This document shows positions 1 to 8,259 of a stretch of DNA of 64,000 bases, piece after piece (within the stretch, counting starts at the first letter, position 1; every line of letters begins with the position of its first letter). The position numbers were made by a program, and so were the translations under genes. This stretch comes from Paraburkholderia bryophila (GTDB taxonomy: Bacteria > Pseudomonadota > Gammaproteobacteria > Burkholderiales > Burkholderiaceae). The stretch covers positions 1-64,000 of the forward strand of contig NZ_QLTK01000001.1 of assembly GCF_003269035.1 (NCBI RefSeq), in the 5' to 3' direction. A model generated the notes under the pieces. It was not told the DNA's origin. It did no database searches and saw nothing but the letters and a program-made list of their open reading frames with translations.

Positions 1-17
1 TGGCCGAATCCAGCTCC

Positions 18-371
18 CTATGGCGCTGTCGCTGCACCAGTCGAGTCAATGGTGACACAAAAGTACAGTCGATCCGTCGTTCCTGCACAGCTTTCCAGCC
101 ATGCCGTTGCGGCAGCTGTGATTGTCCGACGACAGAAGTCGGCAGCCTCCGCTATCGTAAGATGCTCGAGACTCGTAGTTCCCTGCGGCGCGTTCCCGTG
201 GCCGACCCGCCCATCCGAAGACTGAATCCATCCCTCCCAGCCCAAAATCTGGATCTGGTGGTTCGCACAGTGGTCGATCGCAGCGATAGCCGCATTTAGT
301 GGAAGTACGATTTCCCGCTGCGAAATCGATTGCAGCGCGAGTTCGCGCGGCAGAGCTTGCAACTGCATCAT
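18..371 (-). CDS. hypothetical protein, 117 aa
   Basis: I do not recognise this protein. It has a hydrophobic-polar alternating N-terminal half with a GWEGWIQS stretch near residue 45, then an Ala-rich helix-like segment and a C-terminal beta-like stretch (LYFCVTIDS). There is no signal peptide and no membrane segment. The pattern resembles small cytoplasmic proteins of contact-toxin immunity type, but that is only an impression and no toxin gene is in view. The reading frame is open from ATG to stop and the opposing frames are poorer. Two Met codons lie at the start; either could be used. It sits alone at the window edge, so any partner to the left is not visible. Confidence 0.5.
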   Translation of the reverse strand: MMQLQALPRELALQSISQREIVLPLNAAIAAIDHCANHQIQILGWEGWIQSSDGRVGHGNAPQGTTSLEHLTIAEAADFCRRTITAAATAWLESCAGTTDRLYFCVTIDSTGAATAP

Positions 372-433
372 TCGGTGCGCTCTTTCGGTTTGGACTTGCC
401 GACATTGTCAGCAATCCAGCCGACGAAGTCGAG

Positions 434-465
434 CGTCCGGTTTTGGCCGACCTCTGCCCGATGCG
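434..465 (+). repeat. dispersed intergenic repeat, copy A
   Basis: This 32-base segment begins CGTCCG and contains GGCCGAC and GCCCGATGCG. It matches the copy at 1621-1652 at 26 of 32 positions and more weakly the one at 16360-16391. It lies in the 244-base gap between the first two genes, where I see no gene. It looks like a decayed family of noncoding repeats. Confidence 0.45.
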
Positions 466-615
466 GTCGGCTCTGATCGACCCGGAACTGACGCCCGCTT
501 TGCTCGTCAACGGCCATTCGGAAGAGTCTACGTAAGGCGACCATTGACCCTCCTAGACGTCGGCGTCCAAATTCAAAGCCTAGGTTTGGCATTGCAGCCG
601 GGTCATTTCCATGTA

Positions 616-1335
616 TCAATTAACTCGTGCTCCCGACTCCCGAGGCATATAAAGCAAACCCTTTCTCGCTGGGTCGTCTAAATCGACAAGCATGACGGGC
701 AAAGGGAATTCTTGGCGAACTTGAGGAGTTTTCTCTCCGTCTTTCAAGTGCTTATCATCTTGATATACAACAAATAATTTTCCGTCGAGCCATATGATTT
801 TTTTGAGCGTCGCCCTATTCATCCAGATCAATGATGAAAAATGGATATCGGACGGCAATTTCTCGTCTTTACCCACAACAACAATCAATAGACTCGGGCT
901 ACTTTTTGCCGACACCGGCTCCTTTGGCCAACGACAAACTCGGGTAAAGACCACAGCAGAATACGTTGTTTGCGGAATCCCTATTCTCAGTAATTCCGTG
1001 TTTTCGCACACTGTATCCCTTGAATGCTTCACTAGGCCAAGAACTAGCGCCAAGACAAACAGGCCCCCGCCTGCTATTGCCATGTGTGCCTTGGCCTTAC
1101 CATATAGCGACGCTTGGTTGGGCCTGACGCTTACACCGAAGGCGTCTACGAGCAGATTGCCAACGAGACAGAGTAGCGCTGCGTACATGATCCATGCAGG
1201 ATAGCCATAGAGCGTGACCGTCCCGCCTCCCTTGGCCGGTAGCACAAAGTCATCCGCTATAACGCCATAGGTTCCATAAGCTATTAAGAATGCCGAAGCG
1301 GAGACTTCGAGGATGCGCTTCTTTTTAATGTCCAT
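616..1335 (-). CDS. hypothetical membrane protein, 239 aa
   Basis: The product is an unrecognised inner-membrane protein. Starting at the Met followed by DIKKKR, it has three hydrophobic segments at about residues 9-26, 46-66 and 83-101, then a soluble C-terminal half of about 135 residues rich in Val, Ile and Lys. An upstream Met would add 19 residues that are not membrane-like; I prefer the internal ATG because the KKKR run then forms the usual cytoplasmic positive edge of the first segment. The topology places the C-terminal domain on the periplasmic side if the N terminus is inside. Local GC is clearly lower than in the sulfonate region, which is compatible with acquired DNA. Confidence 0.6.
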   Translation of the reverse strand: MDIKKKRILEVSASAFLIAYGTYGVIADDFVLPAKGGGTVTLYGYPAWIMYAALLCLVGNLLVDAFGVSVRPNQASLYGKAKAHMAIAGGGLFVLALVLGLVKHSRDTVCENTELLRIGIPQTTYSAVVFTRVCRWPKEPVSAKSSPSLLIVVVGKDEKLPSDIHFSSLIWMNRATLKKIIWLDGKLFVVYQDDKHLKDGEKTPQVRQEFPLPVMLVDLDDPARKGLLYMPRESGARVN

Positions 1336-1392
1336 GTCGCATCGAGTCGGGAAACAGTCCGTTGTTGAAAAGAAAGTGGCGCGGAGAGTCAA

Positions 1393-1759
1393 AACTCACA
1401 GGGCGCAACGAGAGATCAAGCGAGAAATACGTAAGAAATATTGAGTCGTAGGCACGTAATAGTTCACATCTGACGTGCCTGTCCTCACATTGCCTCGCCA
1501 TCCACAGCAGGAGCCACCCCATCAATCGTGGACGAGCGATTCCAAGCCTTAATGAGCATGAGACTGCCTGCAAATTCAGGGGCACAATGGATTGTCGGCG
1601 ATTGCTGGTCGTCTGTCGACCGTCCGCTCATGGCCGACTACCGCCCGATGCGAGAGGCATCACTCCGCCCCGAATCCGACGTTCGGCCTTCCAGGAAGCC
1701 GACGTTCACAAATTAAATACGACCCACTGGCTCAACTATTGAGAAGCAATAGCACAATT
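1393..1759. other. noncoding interval with small hairpin
   Basis: No convincing gene lies here; the short open frames are not supported by start signals or recognisable residues. It holds an inverted repeat GGCACGT/ACGTGCC at 1451-1457 and 1473-1479, and the second copy of the dispersed repeat at 1621-1652. Confidence 0.5.
1621..1652 (+). repeat. dispersed intergenic repeat, copy B
   Basis: The sequence starts CGTCCGCTCATGGCCGAC and ends GCCCGATGCG. It agrees with copy A at 26 of 32 positions. It lies outside any credible gene, as do the other two copies. Confidence 0.45.
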
Positions 1760-2428
1760 TCAGTCCTCAAGCGGCGCAGAACGCACCGCTCCTGAATCGA
1801 ACCGATGAACCTGTCCAAACAGCTCGATTTCCGTACCGTCGACGATGATTCCTGAACCGTCGGGACAAGCATACAGGTTCGGTATAGTCGATAACCATTT
1901 CGACTGGTCTCGCGTAACGATTGCAGAATCGAAGTGCGGCCAAATATGGAAATCAACAAGGCCGAGTCCTGCGTTGTCCATCAACCGTTCGTCACGAGTA
2001 TCGCCGCACAGCCGCGCTGAATTCACGCTTGGGGTCATCAGGATAGCGCCCGCGCTCACACCGATCAGCACCCCTCCTTCGGATACGTACCGAGTCAGGA
2101 GCGGCAGTGCATTGCGTCGCTGCAACCACGACAAGAATAAAAACGTATTCCCTCCAGAGAGGTGGATCGCATCGCACGACAGCAGGGTCGACCATTCCGT
2201 TTCCGACGTGTCCTGACCAGGGTCTACATACACGACCAAATCCGCACCAATCCCGGCGTAGTAGTCAGCTTTACGCCGAAAATAGATGCGTTCGGGATCG
2301 CTTGCGGCGGGGATATATCCAATCTTCGGCTGTGGTCGCCCGATCAGCCGCAGGAGACGCGCATCCAGCTCTTCATTGGCTGGAAAGTCTTGATCACTAT
2401 ATAACGCCAGTTTTCGACAAGGGTACAT
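1760..2428 (-). CDS. peptidase S51 family (PepE-like) protein, 222 aa
   Basis: This is a cytoplasmic serine peptidase-like protein of the S51/class I glutamine amidotransferase-like fold, the family of aspartyl dipeptidase PepE and cyanophycinase. Visible hallmarks are HLSGGNTF (about residues 90-96), where the GGNT loop is typical of the family, and GVSAGA with the nucleophile-elbow Ser at about residue 125. A conserved VDFHIWPHFD segment near residue 160 probably supplies the His. The start was set at the Met preceding YPCRKLALYSDQ, because the family begins with a strand like KLALYSD; a longer frame of 27 extra residues exists upstream. PepE itself cleaves Asp-X dipeptides; the substrate here is unknown. 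It is transcribed alone. Confidence 0.78.
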   Translation of the reverse strand: MYPCRKLALYSDQDFPANEELDARLLRLIGRPQPKIGYIPAASDPERIYFRRKADYYAGIGADLVVYVDPGQDTSETEWSTLLSCDAIHLSGGNTFLFLSWLQRRNALPLLTRYVSEGGVLIGVSAGAILMTPSVNSARLCGDTRDERLMDNAGLGLVDFHIWPHFDSAIVTRDQSKWLSTIPNLYACPDGSGIIVDGTEIELFGQVHRFDSGAVRSAPLED

Positions 2429-2706
2429 GCGACTCTCGAATGCATTCTGAACTATTTGTTTTCCCACCGGATACGCGGCGCGCCAACGAGACTGGGAATT
2501 ATTGCCCATTCTGACGCCTCACTGGAACCATCGCGCGATGGCCGACGAGCGATGACAGACTTTAAGCCGCGTCACCGAACTGATCGGTCGTACGCAGCTC
2601 GCCATGACCTTTCAACGTTCTCGCTAAACAGGTGACCGCGTTGGCAATGTGCCTGTGGACAGCACAAGCACGCCGCCGCCAGGCATGGGCACGGCGCACG
2701 CTTAAA

Positions 2707-3387
2707 TCATGGGTGTCTCACCTCAGTCGTTGTCCACCGCCGCAAAGAATCAACGGCCACATGATTGCGTGCCCCCTGCCCCCTGCCCCCTGCCCCTTGC
2801 TCGATGCTGGACGCAACCAACTCTTCGTAGATGCCATACTGCCCCGCAGGCAATACCGGCCGTAGTGTCTCCAGCATTTTCTGTGTGCCGAACAGGCGTT
2901 CGACAACCCAGCCGACCAGATAAAGTGCGGCAAGACATCCGCCAACCCTCGCGACATTGCCACTGCTCGTAAACGGCCTGTCGTCCAATTCCACGCCTTC
3001 TGCGTGCAGGGCCGCTCGCGCATCAGGATGTGTTGTCGCCCGGCGTTCCGGAAGCAAGCCCAGCCGCGCAAGAATGAACGCGCCCGCACAGCTAGACCCG
3101 ATCAACTGACGGCCTGGATCCAGCTGAAACGCCCCCATGAAGTTGGCGTCCGAGATGGCAGCCGGCACCCCCTCTTTACCGCTCGCGAATAACACGACGT
3201 CGGCATGGTTGGCCTCTTCGAGTCGGCCGTGTGTGTGGATCGGCAGACCATTCGAAGACCGGAGTTCCGATTGCTTGTCCAATATACGAACTTGCCAATC
3301 GTCCCGGTTGCGCCCCAGAATATCCCACATCAAGAACAGGTCGATGTCGGTGAATTGCTCAAAGGTAATCAGCGCGAGTTGCTTCAT
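2707..3387 (-). CDS. DJ-1/PfpI family protein, 226 aa
   Basis: The fold is DJ-1/PfpI, the family of glyoxalase III, isonitrile hydratase and chaperone-like proteins. The nucleophile elbow is SSCAGAF with Cys at residue 100, and an early acidic residue near 15-18 (DIDLF) is in the usual position. It carries no AraC-type DNA-binding domain, so it is a stand-alone enzyme or sensor. It is divergent from a TetR-type regulator with a short shared promoter region, so the regulator probably controls it. The C-terminal 35 residues are low complexity (GAGGRGQGA) and come from a 7-base tandem repeat. Because 7 is not a multiple of 3, this tail may vary in frame between strains. Isonitrile hydratase or ThiJ-like activity is possible but not shown. 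Confidence 0.75.
   Translation of the reverse strand: MKQLALITFEQFTDIDLFLMWDILGRNRDDWQVRILDKQSELRSSNGLPIHTHGRLEEANHADVVLFASGKEGVPAAISDANFMGAFQLDPGRQLIGSSCAGAFILARLGLLPERRATTHPDARAALHAEGVELDDRPFTSSGNVARVGGCLAALYLVGWVVERLFGTQKMLETLRPVLPAGQYGIYEELVASSIEQGAGGRGQGARNHVAVDSLRRWTTTEVRHP
2771..2798 (+). repeat. 7-base tandem repeat inside the PfpI gene
   Basis: Three exact copies of GCCCCCT lie in tandem at 2771-2791, followed by a variant GCCCCTT. They fall within the last 30 codons of the minus-strand PfpI-like gene. A change of one unit would shift the reading frame of the C-terminal tail. Confidence 0.75.
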
Positions 3388-3406
3388 TGGTGGCTCCGCT
3401 CACTGC

Positions 3407-3428
3407 TCCCGATGGCTTGCGATCGGGA
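3407..3428. promoter_or_regulatory. candidate TetR operator
   Basis: The inverted repeat TCCCGAT/ATCGGGA (7-base perfect arms, 8-base spacer) lies between the divergent PfpI-like and TetR-like genes. It is the only clear palindrome there, which makes it the best candidate for autoregulation. Confidence 0.45.
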
Positions 3429-3503
3429 ACAAACACAAAGGAAACCGCAGTCTAGCGACGCCGGCACGACCATACACAGCCTGTACGTTATCGGTATCAC
3501 CAA

Positions 3504-3929
3504 ATGTTGACACGAGACCAATGGATTTCTGCTGGGTTCGATGCCCTCGATCAGGAAGGATATCTGGGTGTTTCCGCCGAGCGTCTGGCTCGGCGATTGA
3601 ATGTGACGCGCGGCTCGTTCTATCACCATTTCCGTAGCAAAGAGGACTTCGTCCGAATCCTGCTCGTGCAATGGGAGTCGGATTACACCGACCCACTGGT
3701 TGCCGAATACCAGGAGCGGGTGGATCGCACCCGCCTGTCATTCGCCATCTCGGTTTGCAGTGCGAGGATAGACAACCCGGTCGACGCGGAACTCATCGCG
3801 CGCTTTGCGCACTTGTGTCTGATCGGCGGACAGCAATCAGGCGACCGAAATCAACCCTCCGATTTTTCTCGACTCGCGCGAACCGCGCTTACGCTGTTGG
3901 GAAGTTCGCTGCGCCCGAGTCAGCTTTAA
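3504..3929 (+). CDS. TetR family regulator, short ligand domain, 141 aa
   Basis: Residues 5-50 form a typical TetR helix-turn-helix (SAERLARRLNVTRGSFYHHF, then a conserved K-E-D-F). TetR proteins are usually about 190-200 residues; this one is 141. The segment after WESDYTDPLVAEYQ passes directly into RVDRTRLSF, which in relatives lies after another helix pair of roughly 45 residues. This looks like an in-frame internal deletion in the effector-binding domain around 3,700-3,715. The regulator may still bind DNA and dimerise, but its ligand pocket is probably altered. It is divergent from the PfpI-like gene and upstream of an alpha/beta hydrolase on the same strand, with a 55-base gap to that gene's chosen start. 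Confidence 0.75.
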   Translation: MLTRDQWISAGFDALDQEGYLGVSAERLARRLNVTRGSFYHHFRSKEDFVRILLVQWESDYTDPLVAEYQERVDRTRLSFAISVCSARIDNPVDAELIARFAHLCLIGGQQSGDRNQPSDFSRLARTALTLLGSSLRPSQL

Positions 3930-3984
3930 CCTCGGCGCGCATCAGCCTGTGCTATGCGCATTCTCAAATACACGACGGTTCGTA

Positions 3985-4794
3985 ATGGAAAAACTTCTAA
4001 TCACTTCAGGTCGTGCCATGCTGGCAACGGAAGTCGTCGGAAGCGGGGAACCGATTGCATTTTTGCACGCTCGGGTCGCGGACCGTCGGATGTGGAGCCG
4101 GCAGATGCACGACATAGGCGCTGGCCACCAAGCTATCGCCTATGATCGACGCGGATTTGGCGAAACAGTTGCCGAAGCAGAAGACCACTCCGCCGTTGAA
4201 GATTTGATCGCCGTTCTCCAATCCGTGTCAGGTGGATCCCCTGCAATACTCGTTGCCTGCTCTCAAGGTGGAGGCATTGCACTAGACGCAGCTCTTCGGT
4301 ATCCGTCGTATGTTCGCGGTCTCGTCCTTATCGCGCCGAATGTGACAGGCGCGCCGAAGATGATTCATGCAGCGCGGATTGAAGATTTGGTCGCCCGTTT
4401 GGCAGCGGCAGAAGCGAGGATGGATATTGAAGAGGCCATCGCGATTCGAACGACTCTCTGGCTCGATGGTCCGTTTCAACCTGAGGGGCGTGTGATGGGT
4501 GAAGCTCGCACGCTGTTCGATGAGATGAACTTTGTCGCTCTCGGTTTGCCCTCGGCAGGCACGAACACGGATGCACCGATCGCTTACGGACGGCTGGGCG
4601 AACTATCGGTCCCGACGTTGGTGGCGTGTGGCGACCTGGACCTTGCCGGAATACAGGAGCGAAGTCGTTACGTCGCTGCTAACGTAGCCCGCGGAATGTT
4701 CCATCAAATATCAGGGACCGCGCATTTGCCGTCCCTGGAGCGGCCACAAGAAGTGACAAGCGTGATCGCGGATTTCATCAATCAGTGGTGCTAG
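3985..4794 (+). CDS. alpha/beta hydrolase, 269 aa
   Basis: This is a cytoplasmic alpha/beta-hydrolase fold enzyme. The catalytic set is readable: nucleophile elbow ACSQGG with Ser at about residue 93, acid in ACGDLDL at about 217, and His in GTAHLPSLERP at about 247. The oxyanion-hole region is FLHARVADRRMW, with H-A in place of the usual H-G. The start was placed at ATG before EKLLITSG, dropping 12 poor residues of the longer frame. The CSQGG elbow and the short lid resemble 3-oxoadipate enol-lactonase and haloperoxidase-like esterases, but the substrate cannot be read. It follows the TetR gene on the same strand and could be co-regulated with it. Confidence 0.78.
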   Translation: MEKLLITSGRAMLATEVVGSGEPIAFLHARVADRRMWSRQMHDIGAGHQAIAYDRRGFGETVAEAEDHSAVEDLIAVLQSVSGGSPAILVACSQGGGIALDAALRYPSYVRGLVLIAPNVTGAPKMIHAARIEDLVARLAAAEARMDIEEAIAIRTTLWLDGPFQPEGRVMGEARTLFDEMNFVALGLPSAGTNTDAPIAYGRLGELSVPTLVACGDLDLAGIQERSRYVAANVARGMFHQISGTAHLPSLERPQEVTSVIADFINQWC

Positions 4795-4801
4795 TGGCTT
4801 T

Positions 4802-4829
4802 GATAGGCGTGTTACCACGCAAACTATCG
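4802..4829. terminator. candidate bidirectional terminator
   Basis: An inverted repeat GATAG...CGTG, a short loop, then CACG...CTATC lies between the converging hydrolase and GNAT genes and overlaps the end of the latter. There is no strong T run, so this is a modest call. Confidence 0.35.
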
Positions 4830-5348
4830 ATGCGCGGATATCGTGTTTGCCGCTTTCTCGTACAGTGACCAGACATAGCCGCCAGCTTCTGGCTCTGCGT
4901 ACAGCCCTACGCGGATAAACCCAAGCGACTCGTAATAGGTGCACAACTTCACGTTGTGGACGGCGCAGTCGAGTCGGATAAAACGCCGGTTCAACGCGTA
5001 AAGTCTGTCGCCGCACCAATCGAGCATGAAGCGGCCAACTCCAAGTCCGTTAAAGTCCTTCCGTACAGAAAGGCCATGCACATAACCTGCGATGTGTTCT
5101 TGATGGCCCCAATGATTGTCCTCATCCAGGACAAGTGAAAACGTTCCGACCGCAGTGCCTTCCAGCTCAGCGACATACACTTCCTTTTGAGAGACATTGT
5201 TTCGTACCCAGTTCTCCGAAAAACCGTCCCCTTCCTTGCCCCACGCATAGTCGCGGCACGCCACCTTCTTCGTATGCGCATCGTTCCGAATCCGTGTAAG
5301 CACCGGCACGTCATCTGTGGTTGCCCGGCGAATGCATTTCGAGGTCAT
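4824..5348 (-). CDS. GNAT family N-acetyltransferase, 174 aa
   Basis: A single GNAT domain fills the protein. The N-terminal strand-helix is IRRATTDDVPVLTRIRNDAH, the central strand VAELEGTAVGTFSLV, and the acetyl-CoA binding motif is VRKDFNGLGVGRFMLDW at about residues 95-110 (a variant of Q/R-x-x-G-x-G/A). The C-terminal YESLGFIRVGLYAEP is the usual end of the fold. The substrate is not known. It lies downstream of the P-loop kinase-like gene on the same strand with a 52-base gap and may be co-transcribed. Confidence 0.82.
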   Translation of the reverse strand: MTSKCIRRATTDDVPVLTRIRNDAHTKKVACRDYAWGKEGDGFSENWVRNNVSQKEVYVAELEGTAVGTFSLVLDEDNHWGHQEHIAGYVHGLSVRKDFNGLGVGRFMLDWCGDRLYALNRRFIRLDCAVHNVKLCTYYESLGFIRVGLYAEPEAGGYVWSLYEKAANTISAHR

Positions 5349-5400
5349 CGCTCATATCTCCGTTGAAGCCTTTCCGTAAAAGGAACGCGCACCTCGTCGT

Positions 5401-6135
5401 TCACGGCCGAGCCGGAAGCTGCAAAGCAGTCAAGATTTGGCTCTCGTAGGTTGGCCAGTCTCTTCTGGAATTCTCAATCGCGAGCTTGGCTAACGGCAGT
5501 TGCTCGAACAGATCGTCGGTGAGTTGCCGATAATCGCGATATAGGGAGATCAGGCCGTCCAACCCTCGGTAACCTTTGCGAACACAATACGGACCCGCGA
5601 GCTTCCAGTTCACCTGATAGTCGATCCACTCAGGGCCGCGCTCAGTACAGACTGTTCGAACAGCTTTCTCCAAATCTTTCTGCCAGAAGTAGAGGACGAA
5701 CGGATTGAGCGGCGCAATGACAGCAGCCAACGCCTCTATGTAATGAAAAATCAGCGCTGAATCCGCGTCCATCAGCACCAGGTGAGTCAAGTCTCCATGA
5801 AACAATTGGCCATCCAGCACCGGAATCGCAGAATTATTCTGTGTCGCCTCGACAAATGCTGTCCATTTGGCCAAGCTGCGGTCGGCAAGATGCTGCGGCG
5901 TCGCGTCCTGCCAAGGCTCAAACCAGTGCTCAAGTTCGTCCGTCGCTCGTACGGGATGGGGCTCCGTCCTTTCATGTAAAGGCAATGCCGACTGCCCTGA
6001 AGCTTCGAGTCCCCTCGCAATGAAGCGCATCGTTGTCGACTTACCCGAACCCATGATGCCCTCGACGATAACCAGCCGATGAGCAAGGGCCTCTGCACTA
6101 CAAGTATTCGCTGGAATGGCCATTTGTGTTGACAA
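5401..6135 (-). CDS. P-loop kinase-like NTPase, 244 aa
   Basis: The N terminus holds a Walker A motif EGIMGSGKST at about residues 25-34, preceded by a hydrophobic strand RLVIVEG. This is the layout of nucleoside/nucleotide kinase-like P-loop proteins. A VLDGQLFHGD segment near residue 108 could supply a Walker B-like Asp, and many Trp/Tyr residues follow. Length and motif fit the broad family of small-molecule kinases or thymidylate-kinase-like proteins, but I cannot name a substrate. The 3' end is duplicated: 52 bases at 5468-5519 match 16456-16507 at 43 positions, where the relic of a second copy lies. Confidence 0.65.
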   Translation of the reverse strand: MSTQMAIPANTCSAEALAHRLVIVEGIMGSGKSTTMRFIARGLEASGQSALPLHERTEPHPVRATDELEHWFEPWQDATPQHLADRSLAKWTAFVEATQNNSAIPVLDGQLFHGDLTHLVLMDADSALIFHYIEALAAVIAPLNPFVLYFWQKDLEKAVRTVCTERGPEWIDYQVNWKLAGPYCVRKGYRGLDGLISLYRDYRQLTDDLFEQLPLAKLAIENSRRDWPTYESQILTALQLPARP

Positions 6136-6250
6136 CGCTTTGTAAGCTGATCGACACCAGGACCTGCAACGCGCCCCGCCCCTGGCAGACGGTTAACCCC
6201 CAACAAGGTTATTCTTCGATGCACAACATAACACCACTCCGGAGTGCCCC

Positions 6251-7318
6251 ATGCAGACAGTCCGTCGTTTCGCGTTCCTTGCGTTGACATGCGGTGTCAT
6301 CGGCCTGTCCCATTCGTCGAACGCGGTGGCCGACCCGGCCAATCCGCAACGAAGCCTCATGCAGGTTGTCTCGTTCGGGGACAGTCTTTCGGACGTCGGC
6401 ACCTATGCGTACGCTCGACAATTCGGCGGCGGCGCTTACACCACGAATCCGGGCGCCATCTCCGTACAGATTATCGCGGAACATTATGGCTCGCACCTCA
6501 CGCCCGCGTTGACGGGCGGCTTCGGGCAACGCAGTGTCGTTCATCCGGACGGATTTGGCTACGCTCAAGGGGGTGCCCGAGTCGCGGGGGCGCCGAACCC
6601 CGGCGATGCAACGGGCGACACCGGCGAGTTACAGACTCCACTTACGTCACAGGTGGCCGCGTATCTCCAGTCGCATACACGCTTCACCAGCCAGCAACTC
6701 GTACTGATGCAAGGCGGTGCGAACGACGTTCAGGATGCCTATGGCGCGTGGGCGGAAATGGTGGCGAACGGCGGCGACCCGGGCGCCTCCTTGCAGGCGG
6801 TGCTACCTTCGCTGAGACAGGCGGCGCAACAGTTTGCGGGCCTGGTGCACAACGTGCAGCAACACGGTGCCGCACATATCGTTGTACAAAACGTACCGGA
6901 CATCAGCAAGGCGCCAATCGCGAACCTTCTCGATCAGCAACTGCCGGGCTCTTCAAAAGTGCTTCGGCGACTGGCGCAGGGATTCAACACTGCGCTGGAT
7001 GACGCGCTTCCCTCGTCGCCGGCCGTGCTGCGAATCGACGCGTTCACGTTTATCGATCAAGTATCCGAAAACTATCGTCAACTGGGTTTTCGCTTCGACG
7101 GCAGCATCGGCACCAACGTAGCGTGCGCGCCGGCAAACCTGCCCCCTGCGTTTCAAGCCGACGACACCAGCGCGCTCTTCTGCTCGCGCTCGACGTATGT
7201 CTCCCCGCATGCCGACAGCACCTACATGTTTGCTGACGCCTATCATCCAACGACGCACCTGCAAAAACTCATAGCGGACTACGTCGTGGTCCAGATCGAC
7301 GCGTGGTTGCGCAGATAG
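6251..7318 (+). CDS. exported SGNH/GDSL hydrolase, 355 aa
   Basis: A signal peptide (RRFAFLALTCGVIGLSHSSNAVA, cut after about residue 27) directs this esterase/lipase out of the cytoplasm. The SGNH blocks are clear: block I FGDSLSDVG with Ser at 45, block III GGANDV with Asn at 158, and block V DAYHPT with Asp 329 and His 332. The long spacing is typical of secreted GDSL lipases of Proteobacteria (some are joined to autotransporters, but no beta-domain is present here). The start has CGGAG eight bases upstream. It is monocistronic; downstream is a noncoding stretch and the IS-interrupted lipoprotein gene on the other strand. Confidence 0.87.
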   Translation: MQTVRRFAFLALTCGVIGLSHSSNAVADPANPQRSLMQVVSFGDSLSDVGTYAYARQFGGGAYTTNPGAISVQIIAEHYGSHLTPALTGGFGQRSVVHPDGFGYAQGGARVAGAPNPGDATGDTGELQTPLTSQVAAYLQSHTRFTSQQLVLMQGGANDVQDAYGAWAEMVANGGDPGASLQAVLPSLRQAAQQFAGLVHNVQQHGAAHIVVQNVPDISKAPIANLLDQQLPGSSKVLRRLAQGFNTALDDALPSSPAVLRIDAFTFIDQVSENYRQLGFRFDGSIGTNVACAPANLPPAFQADDTSALFCSRSTYVSPHADSTYMFADAYHPTTHLQKLIADYVVVQIDAWLRR

Positions 7319-7647
7319 CGCCTGTCATAACTACTTCTACAGCATCCCCGCAGTGATAGAGGTTGGCGACAATGGCACCTTGGTGGCATCTCGATCGGAG
7401 CGATAACGGCAATTATTCGAGAAGCTGACCTCGGTCCGATTGATGACAAGTCAGACTCACGAAACATTTCATCTCGCGGGAGCGTTTTGATGCAAAGGCC
7501 GGTTAGCGGGGTATGCGGCACGGCGATCCCATCCCTCGCGGGATTGCCGCACACCTACTGCGTCAAACCCGTCTGACGGGGTTGCCCTTTCCGGTTGCGG
7601 GCCGGCGGATTCACCATACCGAAAGTGAGCAGATTGCCCCCGTTCTG
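7319..7647. other. noncoding interval
   Basis: I see no supported gene. A near-inverted repeat TGCGGCA...ATCCC/GGGATTGCCGCA lies at about 7513-7550 and may end the esterase transcript, but it lacks a T run. Confidence 0.4.
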
Positions 7648-7788
7648 TCATTGATGGGGATGGCATTCCCAATTGTTATAGGTCGGCGGATTGATCGGCG
7701 TCAGTCCCGGAATCATGAACACCGTACACATGAACCGGCGCCCCTTGCCCGTCGTCGCGTCGTAATTGACCTGTTGGCCGCCGAGCGC
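7648..7788 (-). pseudogene. 3' part of IS66-interrupted lipoprotein gene
   Basis: This holds the last 46 codons of a small lipoprotein gene, starting ALGGQQVNYDATTGKG and ending ECHPHQ. If the IS66 element and one copy of its 8-base target duplication are removed, this joins in frame to the 60-codon 5' part at 10274-10453. That gives an intact 106-residue protein. In the present arrangement the frame runs back into the IS and has no proper start. Confidence 0.85.
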
Positions 7789-7796
7789 ATTTTTTT
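7789..7796 (+). repeat. target-site duplication, left copy
   Basis: The 8 bases ATTTTTTT directly precede the left end of the IS66 element and are repeated exactly at 10274-10281. Eight bases is the usual duplication length for the IS66 family. Confidence 0.9.
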
Positions 7797-7848
7797 GTAA
7801 GCGCCCGGTCATCCCGTCTTGAGTTGCATTGCAGGTCTTGGGAGCATC

Positions 7849-7872
7849 GTGTCCACTTAAATAGGTGGACAC
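7849..7872 (+). promoter_or_regulatory. tnpA: hairpin covering the tnpA ribosome-binding site
   Basis: Perfect 8-base arms GTGTCCAC and GTGGACAC (8-base spacer) end immediately before the GTG start of tnpA. The likely Shine-Dalgarno AGGTGG lies inside the right arm. Transcripts entering from outside would fold and hide it, limiting transposase synthesis. This role is inferred from the layout. Confidence 0.5.
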
Positions 7873-8259
7873 GTGAACACTATCGAAGAAGAAGCCCCGC
7901 CTGGCCGGCGTCGACGCCGTCGCTATAGTGTCGAGTTCAAAGCCCAGGTGGTGGCAGCCTGCCACGGGCCCGGGGTGTCGCTTGCGGCCATCGCGTTGCA
8001 CCACAAGCTGAACGCGAATCTGCTCCGACGGTGGGTGGAACAGGCAGAAGTAAACGAGCGCGTGCTGGTCGCACGCAGCGACGTGTCGGTGCCCTCGCCA
8101 GCGGCACCCGCATTCGTACCTGTTGCGCTGGAGACGAGGAACGTACGCCCGGCTGAGATCCGCGTCGAAGTACGCCGCGCTGACCAGTCGATAACGGTTA
8201 GCTGGCCGGCATCAGAGGCAGCACAATGCGCCGCCTGGCTGCGAGAGTGGCTCGCGTGA
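7873..8259 (+). CDS. tnpA: IS66 TnpA, helix-turn-helix accessory protein
   Basis: This 128-residue protein starts at GTG. A basic N terminus (PPGRRRRRRYSVEFKAQVV) and a helix-turn-helix (GVSLAAIALHHKLNANLLRRWV) at about residues 15-55 are the hallmark of IS66 OrfA, related to IS3-type OrfA. The C-terminal part ends in AAWLREWLA. It is needed together with TnpB and TnpC for IS66 transposition and probably binds the IS ends. The stop overlaps the likely GTG start of tnpB (GTGA), so translation is coupled. Confidence 0.88.
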   Translation: MNTIEEEAPPGRRRRRRYSVEFKAQVVAACHGPGVSLAAIALHHKLNANLLRRWVEQAEVNERVLVARSDVSVPSPAAPAFVPVALETRNVRPAEIRVEVRRADQSITVSWPASEAAQCAAWLREWLA

